A DNA stretch of 64,000 bases from Demequina capsici (GTDB lineage: Bacteria > Actinomycetota > Actinomycetes > Actinomycetales > Demequinaceae): NCBI RefSeq assembly GCF_032102965.1, contig NZ_CP134880.1, positions 992,001-1,056,000 on the forward strand. The letters run 5' to 3'. The translations under genes were made by a program, and so were the position numbers. Below the pieces are notes generated by a model. It saw nothing but the letters and a program-made list of their open reading frames with translations, was not told where the DNA came from and ran no database searches. Positions 25,499 to 32,633 of this stretch are shown piece by piece (the first letter of the stretch is position 1; every line of letters starts with the position of its first letter).

Positions 25499-26524
25499 TC
25501 AGGTGAGCGCATAGGCCTGCAGGGGACGGGACATCAGGTCGAACGCGATCCGCGAGCCCGTGGTGAGGGAGGCGGCCTGCTCGGGATCCACGTCGGTGGC
25601 CAGGCGATCGCCCCTGACGCGGACGCCGTCGCCGTGCGGTTCGATCGCCCGCACCACGTCCGGCACGGCGCCCGGAGAGGCGGTGCCGGCGAGCACCACG
25701 TCACGAGGGCGCGCGGCGATCGCGGCGGGCGCGCCGTCGACCGGAGCGGCCTCGGGGTGCGGCGTCGCGGCGACGCGTGCACCGTCGGGAAGCTCGAGGA
25801 CGTCGCCGCGCCACGTGCCGATCAGCAGCGAACGTCCGGCCATGCGGGCGGCATACGCGGTGCGCGGGCGGGTGAGCACGCGGGCGGTCGGCCCGTGCTC
25901 GATCACCCGTCCGGAGTCGAGCACCGCGACGTCGTCCGCGAGCGCATGGGCGTCCAGCACCTCATGCGTGGCGAGCACCGCGGTCCGCTCCGTCAGCACC
26001 TCGCGGACCAGAGCGCGCATGGCGGTCGCGACGTCCATGTCGAGGGCAGAGAAGGGCTCGTCGAGCAGCAGCAGCTCCGGGCCGGTGGCGAGCGCGCGTG
26101 CGATCTCCACGCGCCGGGCCTGGCCGCCCGAGAGCGCCTGGACGCGCCTCGAGGCGAGCGGCGCGGCGTCGACCGCGGCGAGCCAGCGGTCCGCCTCGGC
26201 GCGGGAGTCGGCGCGCGACATGCCTCGCGATCTGGGCCCGAAGCCGACGTTGTCGCGCACCGAGAGCGACGGGAGCAGCGCCGGATCCTGGGTGACGATC
26301 GCGATGCGGCGTCGATGTGCGGGCTCGCCATGCCGGCCCTCGAGGAGCCTTCGCTCGCCCAGGCTCATGGTGCCCTCGACAGGGACCATGCCGGCGATCG
26401 CCTCGAGCACCGTGGACTTGCCGGCGCCGTTCGGCCCCAGCAGGGCGAGAGTGGACCCTGAGCGTACGTGCAGCGCGACGTCGATCCCGCGCGCCGCGAC
26501 GCGGAGGGCGGCGTCCAGCCTCAT
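25499..26524 (-). CDS. modC: Molybdate ABC transporter ATP-binding protein
   Basis: 341 residues. Walker A G-P-N-G-A-G-K-S-T near residue 33, signature L-S-G-G-Q-A-R-R-V-E-I-A-R-A-L, Walker B L-L-L-L-D-E-P, then the H-loop A-T-H-E. The last 100 residues look like the TOBE/Mop-type domain of ModC. ATG at 26524 overlaps the modB stop by 4 bp. It powers molybdate import with ModA and ModB, which the Moco-dependent nitrate reductase requires. Confidence 0.9.
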   Translation of the reverse strand: MRLDAALRVAARGIDVALHVRSGSTLALLGPNGAGKSTVLEAIAGMVPVEGTMSLGERRLLEGRHGEPAHRRRIAIVTQDPALLPSLSVRDNVGFGPRSRGMSRADSRAEADRWLAAVDAAPLASRRVQALSGGQARRVEIARALATGPELLLLDEPFSALDMDVATAMRALVREVLTERTAVLATHEVLDAHALADDVAVLDSGRVIEHGPTARVLTRPRTAYAARMAGRSLLIGTWRGDVLELPDGARVAATPHPEAAPVDGAPAAIAARPRDVVLAGTASPGAVPDVVRAIEPHGDGVRVRGDRLATDVDPEQAASLTTGSRIAFDLMSRPLQAYALT

Positions 26525-27291
26525 CCTGCCGCCGCCCGTCGGAAGGTCGCTCCCACGACCACGATCGCGACGACCACGAGCACCACGCCGAGCGCGACGG
26601 CCGCTCCGGGGTCGGCCTCGCGTGCCAGGTAGATCTCGAGCGGTGCGGTGCGCGTGACGCCTTGGAGGCTGCCCGCGAACGTGAGGGTCGCGCCGAACTC
26701 GCCCACGGCGCGCGCGAACGCGAGCACGGTGCCCGTGGCGAGCGCCGGGCCGAGCGCGGGAAGCGTCACCCGTCGGAAGACGGTCCATGGGCGCGCACCG
26801 AGCGTCGCGGCGATCGCCTCGTGGCGGCCCGTCCGAGAGCTGAGGGCGGACTCCACGGCGAGCACCATGAACGGCAGCGCCACGAAGGTCTGCGCCATGA
26901 CGACGGCGGCAGTGGTGAACGCGATCTCGACTCCGAAGGCCTCGAGCGTCCCGCCCAGGAGGCCTCGCCTGCCGAAGGCGTACAGGAGCGCCAGGCCGCC
27001 CACGACGGGCGGGAGGACCAGAGGCGCGAGCACCACGGCGCGCGCGAACGAGGCTCCGCGGAACCTCGCACGATGCAGCGCCACCCCGAGCGGCACGCCC
27101 AGCAGCAGGCAGAGGGCGGCAGCGATCGTCGCGGTGCGCAGCGACAGCAGGAGCGAGGCGAGCGAGGCCTCCGACGTCACGAGCGGCCAGAAGCTGGCCC
27201 AGTCCACCCGCGAGGCGAGCGCGATCAGCGGTATCAGCACCAGGAGTGCACCGATCGCGGCGAGGGGGACGAGTCGCCTGGGAAGGATCAC
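26521..27291 (-). CDS. modB: Molybdate ABC transporter permease
   Basis: 256 residues with about six membrane helices and the permease EAA-type loop (E-A-I-A-A-T-L-G-A-R-P-W-T-V-F-R-R-V-T-L-P) near residue 158, followed by F-A-R-A-V-G-E-F-G-A-T, a stretch typical of ModB/CysT permeases. Overlaps modC at its end and modA at its start by 4 bp, so modA-modB-modC are translated as one set. Confidence 0.93.
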   Translation of the reverse strand: MILPRRLVPLAAIGALLVLIPLIALASRVDWASFWPLVTSEASLASLLLSLRTATIAAALCLLLGVPLGVALHRARFRGASFARAVVLAPLVLPPVVGGLALLYAFGRRGLLGGTLEAFGVEIAFTTAAVVMAQTFVALPFMVLAVESALSSRTGRHEAIAATLGARPWTVFRRVTLPALGPALATGTVLAFARAVGEFGATLTFAGSLQGVTRTAPLEIYLAREADPGAAVALGVVLVVVAIVVVGATFRRAAAG

Positions 27292-28085
27292 GGCGCGCCG
27301 AACCCGGCGCGCGCGAGCACGGCCTGGCCGGCGTCCGAGAGCACCGCCTGGACGAAGGCGTCCGCCAGCGAGGTCGGACGACCGTCGCCTCCGGGCAGCG
27401 AGGTGATCGGGTAGAGGTTCACCGCGGCGTCGGCCCCGTCGAGCGCCACCTGCTCCACGCCGTCCGCGCGCGCCAGGTCGGTGACGTAGACGATGCCTGC
27501 GTCCGCCTCGCCTGAGGCGACCTTGCCGAGCACGTCGGTCACGTTGGACTCCTCGGAGACCGGGGACAGGGTGACGCCCTCAGCATCGGCGACCTTCTGT
27601 GTCGCCGCGCCGCACGGGACCTGTGGTGCGCACACGACCAGGCGGACGTCGTCACGCGTGAGGTCCGCGAGACCGCCGATGCCCGCCGGATCGCCCGAGG
27701 GCACCGCGATCGTCAGGGTGTTCGTGGCGAAGATCTGCGGGTCGGTGCCGATCTGGTCGGCCACCTGCGCCATCGTCGCCCCGTTCGCGGTGGCCAGCAC
27801 GTCGGCCGGCGCTCCCTCCAGCACCTGCTCCGCGAGGGTCGACGAGCCCGCGAACGACAGAGACACCTTCACGCCGGGATGCGCCGCCTCGAAGTCGTCG
27901 GCGATCTCGGTGAACACGTCCGTGAGGGATGCCGCCGCGAGCACCGTCACGGTCTGCGGCGCGACAGCGGCGCCGGAGGTCGGCTCCGTGCCTGCGTCGG
28001 CGGCCGTGCACGCGGAGAGGCTGAGCGCGGCAAGGAGCATGAGGCTCGCGGATGCGGCCGCCCGTGGGCGTCGGGGCCCGGTCAT
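27288..28085 (-). CDS. modA: Molybdate-binding lipoprotein
   Basis: 265 residues from ATG at 28085. Signal sequence with a lipobox ending at C26 (L-S-L-S-A-C), so the mature protein is a surface lipoprotein. Periplasmic-binding-protein type II core: V-L-A-A-A-S-L-T-D-V-F-T-E, F-A-G-S-S-T-L-A-E-Q-V and G-E-A-D-A-G-I-V-Y-V-T-D, typical of ModA. The start overlaps the stop of the upstream regulator by 1 bp. Confidence 0.93.
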   Translation of the reverse strand: MTGPRRPRAAASASLMLLAALSLSACTAADAGTEPTSGAAVAPQTVTVLAAASLTDVFTEIADDFEAAHPGVKVSLSFAGSSTLAEQVLEGAPADVLATANGATMAQVADQIGTDPQIFATNTLTIAVPSGDPAGIGGLADLTRDDVRLVVCAPQVPCGAATQKVADAEGVTLSPVSEESNVTDVLGKVASGEADAGIVYVTDLARADGVEQVALDGADAAVNLYPITSLPGGDGRPTSLADAFVQAVLSDAGQAVLARAGFGAP

Positions 28086-28489
28086 CACCGTGCGTCTCTG
28101 GGGGACGCCTCGACGATGACGGTGGTGGCCTTGACCACAGCGGTCGCGAGCGACCCCTCCTCGAGCCTGAGCTCGCGCACGGCCTCGGCGCTCATCAGGG
28201 ACACGATCCGGTGCGGCCCGCACTGCATGTCCACCTGCGCCATGACGCCGTCCACCTGAACCTTGGTGACGATGCCGGCCAGGCGGTTGCGGGCGGAGCG
28301 CAGCACGTCCGTGCGATCGCCGGGGGAGGAGGCTCGGGCGGCGTGGCGGGCCACGTCGGCGCCGTCCACCAGGGTTCGACCGGCGGAGTCGGACACCGTG
28401 GGCACGGACTCGGCGGAGATCCAGCGGCGCACGGTGTCATCGCTCACGCCCAGGAGCGCGGCGGCCTCGGCGATCCTCAGATGCGGCAT
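28085..28489 (-). CDS. HTH-Mop domain protein, putative molybdate-responsive regulator
   Basis: 134 residues. Residues 1-55 are a MerR/excisionase-like helix-turn-helix (L-R-I-A-E-A-A-A-L-L-G-V-S-D-D-T-V-R-R-W-I). Residues about 68-130 are a Mop/TOBE molybdate-binding domain (S-A-R-N-R-L-A-G-I-V-T-K-V), the half seen in ModE and molbindins. First gene of the mod operon, so by analogy to ModE it may repress modABC when molybdate is plentiful. ATG at 28489 was chosen because a promoter and inverted repeat abut it; an upstream in-frame start would run through these. Confidence 0.82.
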   Translation of the reverse strand: MPHLRIAEAAALLGVSDDTVRRWISAESVPTVSDSAGRTLVDGADVARHAARASSPGDRTDVLRSARNRLAGIVTKVQVDGVMAQVDMQCGPHRIVSLMSAEAVRELRLEEGSLATAVVKATTVIVEASPRDAR

Positions 28490-28525
28490 GCCGCACACGT
28501 TACTGCCGCAGGTGCGGCGCGACAA
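28490..28525 (-). promoter_or_regulatory. mod operon promoter with overlapping inverted repeat (candidate Mop-regulator operator)
   Basis: On the minus strand TTGTCG (28525-28520) and TAACGT (28502-28497) are 17 bp apart, with TAACGT ending 7 nt before the ATG, suggesting a leaderless transcript. The arms GCCGCAC (28490-28496) and GTGCGGC (28512-28518) flank the -10 hexamer. A second AGGTGCGGC copy lies at 28528-28536, and a 14-bp palindrome spans the start codon (28482-28495). Binding here would block RNA polymerase, suiting autoregulation. Confidence 0.55.
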
Positions 28526-28543
28526 GGAGGTGCGGCGACGCCG

Positions 28544-29059
28544 CTACTTCTCGTCGTCGCCTTCGAGCGCCTCGTTGAGCTCCTCGTAGAGGCGGGCGTG
28601 CACACGCTCAACGTTCGGGATGTCGTCGAACTCCAGCGGATCGTCCGACGCCGACTCGATGATCAGGGTGCCCGTCCTGAACATGCGGTCGACCAACCCG
28701 TGCCGGAACTGCACCGAGTTGATGCGCGCCAAGGGGATGTCGATGCCGCTCTTGGTCAGCACTCCGGTGCGGAAGATGACGCGGCGGTCGGTGACGACGA
28801 AGTGCGTCGTCGCCCACCTCACGTACGGGGTGACGGCCAACCAGATCACGAGGCCGACGAGCACGACCGCGACCGCGATGCCGATCCCCGACTCGACGCC
28901 GGAGCCCCAGTCGACCGACGCCATCCACCACCATGCGAGGCCGCCGAGCACCAGCACGAGCACGCTGCTGAGCACGGCTCCGATGAGCGCCTTCCAGTGG
29001 GGGCGCTCGTCGATGATGATCTCCTCATCGGGCGCCAGCAGATCCCTCGGGTATGCCAT
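28544..29059 (-). CDS. Membrane protein with bacterial PH domain (YdbS/bPH2 type)
   Basis: 171 residues. An N-terminal L-A-P-D-E-E-I-I-I-D-E-R-P-H-W segment, two membrane helices (about 25-45 and 55-75), then a PH-like beta domain with F-V-V-T-D-R-R-V-I-F-R-T-G and I-P-L-A-R-I-N-S-V, the bPH2 hallmark; acidic C-terminus. Function unknown; such proteins are widespread in actinobacteria. Transcribed divergently from the ATP-grasp operon. Minus-strand TACGCT 6 nt before the ATG suggests a leaderless mRNA. Confidence 0.85.
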   Translation of the reverse strand: MAYPRDLLAPDEEIIIDERPHWKALIGAVLSSVLVLVLGGLAWWWMASVDWGSGVESGIGIAVAVVLVGLVIWLAVTPYVRWATTHFVVTDRRVIFRTGVLTKSGIDIPLARINSVQFRHGLVDRMFRTGTLIIESASDDPLEFDDIPNVERVHARLYEELNEALEGDDEK

Positions 29060-29065
29060 GGCCAG

Positions 29066-29071
29066 AGCGTA
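29066..29071 (-). promoter_or_regulatory. Putative -10 element of the PH-domain gene
   Basis: TACGCT on the minus strand lies 6 nt before the ATG at 29059, the spacing expected when transcription begins at the start codon. No clear Shine-Dalgarno sequence occurs in between. Confidence 0.4.
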
Positions 29072-29171
29072 TCGGTGCGCGATCGTCAGCGATAGGTCAT
29101 CCCCTGTCGAAGTCGTTCTCGAGGACCCGCCGTGGCGATATGCCTGACACGCATGCGAAACACGTCATGGC

Positions 29172-29177
29172 TAGATT
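29172..29177 (+). promoter_or_regulatory. Putative -10 element of the ATP-grasp operon
   Basis: TAGATT ends 7 nt before the ATG at 29185, again a leaderless spacing. A CTGACA at 29144-29149 resembles a -35 but is 22 bp away, too far for a standard promoter. Confidence 0.4.
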
Positions 29178-29184
29178 GGGGCAC

Positions 29185-30780
29185 ATGAGCGAGGGCAGGT
29201 CGACCCCGTGGGCCGGATACGCACCGGCGCAGGCCTGGGATGAGGCGATGGACGTGCACGGCGAGGTGCGCGAGCCGTACGCACGCGTGTACGCCGAGAT
29301 CGACCGGATGTCCGGCGAGGATCTCTACGCCAGGGCCGAGGCGCTGGCCTCCAGCTATCTGGCGCAGGGCGTCACCTTCGACCACGCAGGTGAGGAGCGG
29401 CCCTTCCCGCTCGACATCGTGCCGCGCGTGGTGGGCGCAGACGAGTGGGACGTGATCGCGCCCGGCATCGCGCAGCGCGTGAGGACGCTCGAGGCCTTCC
29501 TGGCGGATGTCTACGGCTCCCAGCATTGCGTGACCGACGGCGTGGTGCCGCGCCGCCTGCTCGCGTCGTCCAAGTACTTCTACCGTGCCGTCGCAGGGAT
29601 CGAGCCTGCGAACGGGGTGCGCGTCCACGTGTCCGGCATCGACCTGGTGCGCGACCAGAACAACATCTGGCGCGTGCTCGAGGACAACGTCCGCGTCCCG
29701 TCGGGCGTCAGCTACGTGCTGTCGAACCGTCGAGCGATGAGCCAGATGTATCCCGACATGTTCGGCGCGATGGGCGTGCGCCCCGTGCTCGAGTACTCGC
29801 AGCGGCTGCGCGCGGCGCTCGCGAAGGCCGCTCCCGACGGCGTCGACGATCCGACGATCGTGGTGCTCACCCCGGGTGTCTTCAACTCGGCCTACTACGA
29901 GCACTCCCTGCTGGCCCGCACCATGGGCGTCCAGCTGGTCGAGGGTCGCGACCTGGAGACTCTGAACGGCCGCGTCTACATGCGCACCACCGCCGGCCGC
30001 CGTCGCGTGGACGTGATCTACCGACGTGTCGACGACGACTACCTGGACCCTGTGCAGTTCCGGCCCGACAGCGCGCTCGGCGCCCCTGGCATCGTCACCG
30101 CCGCGCGGCTGGGCAACGTCACCATCGCCAACGCCGTGGGCAACGGCGTGGCCGACGACAAGCTCATCTACACGTACATGCCTGACCTCACGCGCTACTA
30201 CCTGGGCGAGGAGCCGATCCTGCCGATCGTCGACACGTGGAGGCTCGAGGAGAAGGCCGCACGCGAGGAGGTGATGGACCGCCTCGACGAGCTCGTCGTG
30301 AAGCCGGTCGACGGCTCCGGAGGCAAGGGCGTCGTGATCGGCACCAAGGCCTCTCAGGAGGAGCTGGACGCGACCCGCAGGCTGATCCTCGCGGACCCGC
30401 GCGGCTGGATCGCTCAGCCTGTGATCCAGCTCTCCACCGTGCCCACCCTCACGGACGACGGGCTCGAGCCGCGCCACGTGGACCTGCGGCCCTTCGCCAT
30501 CAACGACGGTGACGACGTCTGGGTCCTGCCCGGCGGCCTCACCCGCGTGGCGCTTCAGCGCGGTCAGCTGATCGTCAACTCGTCGCAGGGCGGTGGCTCC
30601 AAGGACACGTGGGTGCTCGGCGGCGTCCGCCACCGCGGCAGCACCGTCGTGCCGCCGCCCGAGGCGAAGGTGGAGCTCGAAGGCGTCGACTCGGTGCCTC
30701 AGGACGCGCACCCTGAGGACTGGGCGCACGGTCAGCAGCAGCAACAGCAGCAGCAGGCGCGGGAGGTGAGCGGATCATGA
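29185..30780 (+). CDS. Circularly permuted ATP-grasp type 2 family protein
   Basis: 531 residues. Matches the CPA2 ATP-grasp family: I-W-R-V-L-E-D-N-V-R-V-P-S-G-V-S-Y near residue 160, V-V-L-T-P-G-V-F-N-S-A-Y-Y-E-H, V-D-V-I-Y-R-R-V-D-D-D-Y-L-D-P, K-P-V-D-G-S-G-G-K-G near residue 375 and the closing T-R-V-A-L. These cytoplasmic enzymes are predicted to form amide bonds; their substrate is unknown. The ATG at 29185 was chosen over in-frame starts upstream because of length and the TAGATT promoter. Near the C-terminus is a run of eight glutamines. The stop overlaps the alpha-E gene (ATGA). Confidence 0.9.
   Translation: MSEGRSTPWAGYAPAQAWDEAMDVHGEVREPYARVYAEIDRMSGEDLYARAEALASSYLAQGVTFDHAGEERPFPLDIVPRVVGADEWDVIAPGIAQRVRTLEAFLADVYGSQHCVTDGVVPRRLLASSKYFYRAVAGIEPANGVRVHVSGIDLVRDQNNIWRVLEDNVRVPSGVSYVLSNRRAMSQMYPDMFGAMGVRPVLEYSQRLRAALAKAAPDGVDDPTIVVLTPGVFNSAYYEHSLLARTMGVQLVEGRDLETLNGRVYMRTTAGRRRVDVIYRRVDDDYLDPVQFRPDSALGAPGIVTAARLGNVTIANAVGNGVADDKLIYTYMPDLTRYYLGEEPILPIVDTWRLEEKAAREEVMDRLDELVVKPVDGSGGKGVVIGTKASQEELDATRRLILADPRGWIAQPVIQLSTVPTLTDDGLEPRHVDLRPFAINDGDDVWVLPGGLTRVALQRGQLIVNSSQGGGSKDTWVLGGVRHRGSTVVPPPEAKVELEGVDSVPQDAHPEDWAHGQQQQQQQQAREVSGS
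30732..30755 (+). repeat. CAG/CAA trinucleotide run coding for eight glutamines
   Basis: Seven CAG and one CAA codons in a row in the low-complexity C-terminal tail of the ATP-grasp protein. Likely variable by replication slippage in units of one residue, so harmless to the frame. Confidence 0.85.
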
Positions 30781-31703
30781 TGCTCAGCCGGATCGCAGAG
30801 TCGCTGTTCTGGATCGGTCGCTACGTCGAGCGGGCCGACAACACCGCCCGGCTGCTGGACGTGCACCTCAACGTGCTGCTCGAGGACCAGTGGGTGGACG
30901 AGCCGAGCGCCAACGCGTCGCTTCTCAGCGTCATGAGCGTCCAGTGGGAGGCGCCCGTCACCCGCGACGATGTGATCCGTGCCCTCGCGTACGAGCCCGA
31001 CTCGCCCTCGTCGATCGCCGGCACGCTGGCGGCGGCCCGTGAGAACGCGCGCCGCGCCCGCGAGGTGATCTCGACCGAGGTGTGGGAGTCGCTGAACACG
31101 ACCCATATGCAGCTGTCGCGGTGGCAGCGTGCGCCTCGCCCCCACGACTACTTCGTGTGGGTGCGCGAGCGGGCCGCCGTCGTGTGGGGGCTCATGTCCG
31201 CGACGACGACGCGGGATGATGCCTGGTACTTCATGGAGCTGGGGCGTTCGCTCGAACGTGCGGACATGATCGCGCGCCTGCTGATGACCAGGAACCTCGA
31301 GGGCACGACGGGTCCCAACTGGACGACCCTGCTGCGCTCGTGCTCCGCGCACGAGGCGTATCTGCGCACCGTGCGTGCGCTCGTGACCGAGGAGCGTGCC
31401 GCTGAGTTCCTGCTGGTGGATCGGCTGTTCCCGCGCTCCATCGCCTACAACCTGGAACGTGCCGAGACGATCCTCCAGCAGATCGAGGGAAGCGAGCAGG
31501 GAAGGGCGCTGTCGAACCGCGCCCGCCTCGCGCTCGGCCGCGCGCGCACCAACCTCGAGTACCGCGACGTGCGGGAGATCCTCACCGACCTGACGGGTCA
31601 GATGCATGAGGTGCAGCGGGCCTGCGCCACCGCATCGAACCTGATCCGAGACCGCTACTTCCTCCCGGCGTCCACGACGCTGTGGAGCCAGGAGGCGCTG
31701 TAG
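30777..31703 (+). CDS. Alpha-E domain-containing protein
   Basis: 308 residues, nearly all predicted helix. Starts with the family signature M-L-S-R-I-A-E-S-L-F-W-I-G-R-Y-V-E-R-A-D-N-T-A-R and repeats an L-E-R-A-D-M-I-A-R-L-L pattern in the middle. Alpha-E proteins are regular partners of CPA2 ATP-grasp and transglutaminase-like proteins; Iyer and co-workers predicted that the set makes or processes a peptide tag. Start overlaps the ATP-grasp stop; the transglutaminase follows after 13 bp. No biochemical role is established. Confidence 0.9.
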   Translation: MMLSRIAESLFWIGRYVERADNTARLLDVHLNVLLEDQWVDEPSANASLLSVMSVQWEAPVTRDDVIRALAYEPDSPSSIAGTLAAARENARRAREVISTEVWESLNTTHMQLSRWQRAPRPHDYFVWVRERAAVVWGLMSATTTRDDAWYFMELGRSLERADMIARLLMTRNLEGTTGPNWTTLLRSCSAHEAYLRTVRALVTEERAAEFLLVDRLFPRSIAYNLERAETILQQIEGSEQGRALSNRARLALGRARTNLEYRDVREILTDLTGQMHEVQRACATASNLIRDRYFLPASTTLWSQEAL

Positions 31704-31716
31704 TGAGGGGGTCGCT

Positions 31717-32553
31717 GTGAGCACGCTGCGCATCGAGCACCGGACGCGGTTCACCTACGCGAGCGAGATCGTGAGCTCGTACAACGAGGCACGCCTCACG
31801 CCCGCGTGGCTGCCGCGGCAGCGTGTCCTGGACTCCCGGGTCGAGATCGATCCGTCGACATGGCGCACGACCTACCGCGACTACTGGGAGACCGACGTGG
31901 TCGCGTTCGAGGTTCTCCAGCCCCATTCCGCGCTCACCGTGGTCGGCTCCTCGATCGTCGAGGTGTCGCCGGTGCGGCAGCGTGACGAGCGGGTGGGATG
32001 GACCGAGCTGCAGGGTCCTCGTTTCCAGGACCTGCTGTGTGAATACCTGGGGAACACCCCGACGACGGAGCCGTCCGAGGAGCTCAAGCAGATCGCGGAG
32101 GACGCCGCGGGCCGCCTCAGTCCCGAGCTCACGGCGCGTGCCATCTGCGACGTGCTCCACGACCGCATCGGCTACGTGCCCGGCTCCACGTCGGTGCACA
32201 CGCCCGCGACCCACGCGTGGGAGGCGAGCTCAGGCGTCTGCCAGGACTTCGCTCACCTCGCGATCGGCGCGTTGCGCCACGTCGACATCCCCGCCCGGTA
32301 CGTCTCCGGATACCTCCACCCCAAGCGGGACGCGGAGATCGGCGAGTCCGTCGCGGGCGAGTCGCACGCCTGGGTCGAGTGGTGGACGGGCGACTGGCAC
32401 GGCTTCGACCCCACCAACGACCGCGAGGTGGGCGACCATCACGTGATCGTGGGTCGCGGACGCGAGTACCGGGACGTGCCGCCGCTGATGGGCGTCGTGG
32501 CGGGGGAGACGTCGTCGCTCGACGTCAGGGTCACGGTCACGCAGACCGCCTGA
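31717..32553 (+). CDS. Transglutaminase-like cysteine protease family protein
   Basis: 278 residues from GTG. The N-terminal beta domain (L-R-I-E-H-R-T-R-F-T-Y) is the bacterial transglutaminase N-terminal region. The catalytic triad is visible as C175 (S-G-V-C-Q-D-F-A-H), H217 (E-S-H-A-W-V-E) and D231 (F-D-P-T-N). No signal peptide, so cytoplasmic. Third gene of the ATP-grasp/alpha-E operon; in the predicted peptide-tag model it would be the peptidase or transamidase acting on the product. Confidence 0.9.
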   Translation: MSTLRIEHRTRFTYASEIVSSYNEARLTPAWLPRQRVLDSRVEIDPSTWRTTYRDYWETDVVAFEVLQPHSALTVVGSSIVEVSPVRQRDERVGWTELQGPRFQDLLCEYLGNTPTTEPSEELKQIAEDAAGRLSPELTARAICDVLHDRIGYVPGSTSVHTPATHAWEASSGVCQDFAHLAIGALRHVDIPARYVSGYLHPKRDAEIGESVAGESHAWVEWWTGDWHGFDPTNDREVGDHHVIVGRGREYRDVPPLMGVVAGETSSLDVRVTVTQTA

Positions 32554-32621
32554 CGGGCCCGCACTCGGGCCGCGTCGGGGCCGCGACCGGCACCTCGCAA
32601 CGTGACACGTGCTCACGTCGC

Positions 32622-32627
32622 TAGAAT
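32622..32627 (+). promoter_or_regulatory. Putative -10 element of leuS
   Basis: TAGAAT ends 6 nt before the GTG at 32634, giving a leaderless layout. A GTGACA at 32602-32607 could be a weak -35, though the 14-bp spacer is short. The 80-bp gap after the transglutaminase gene shows no terminator I could support. Confidence 0.5.
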
Positions 32628-32633
32628 CGCCGG

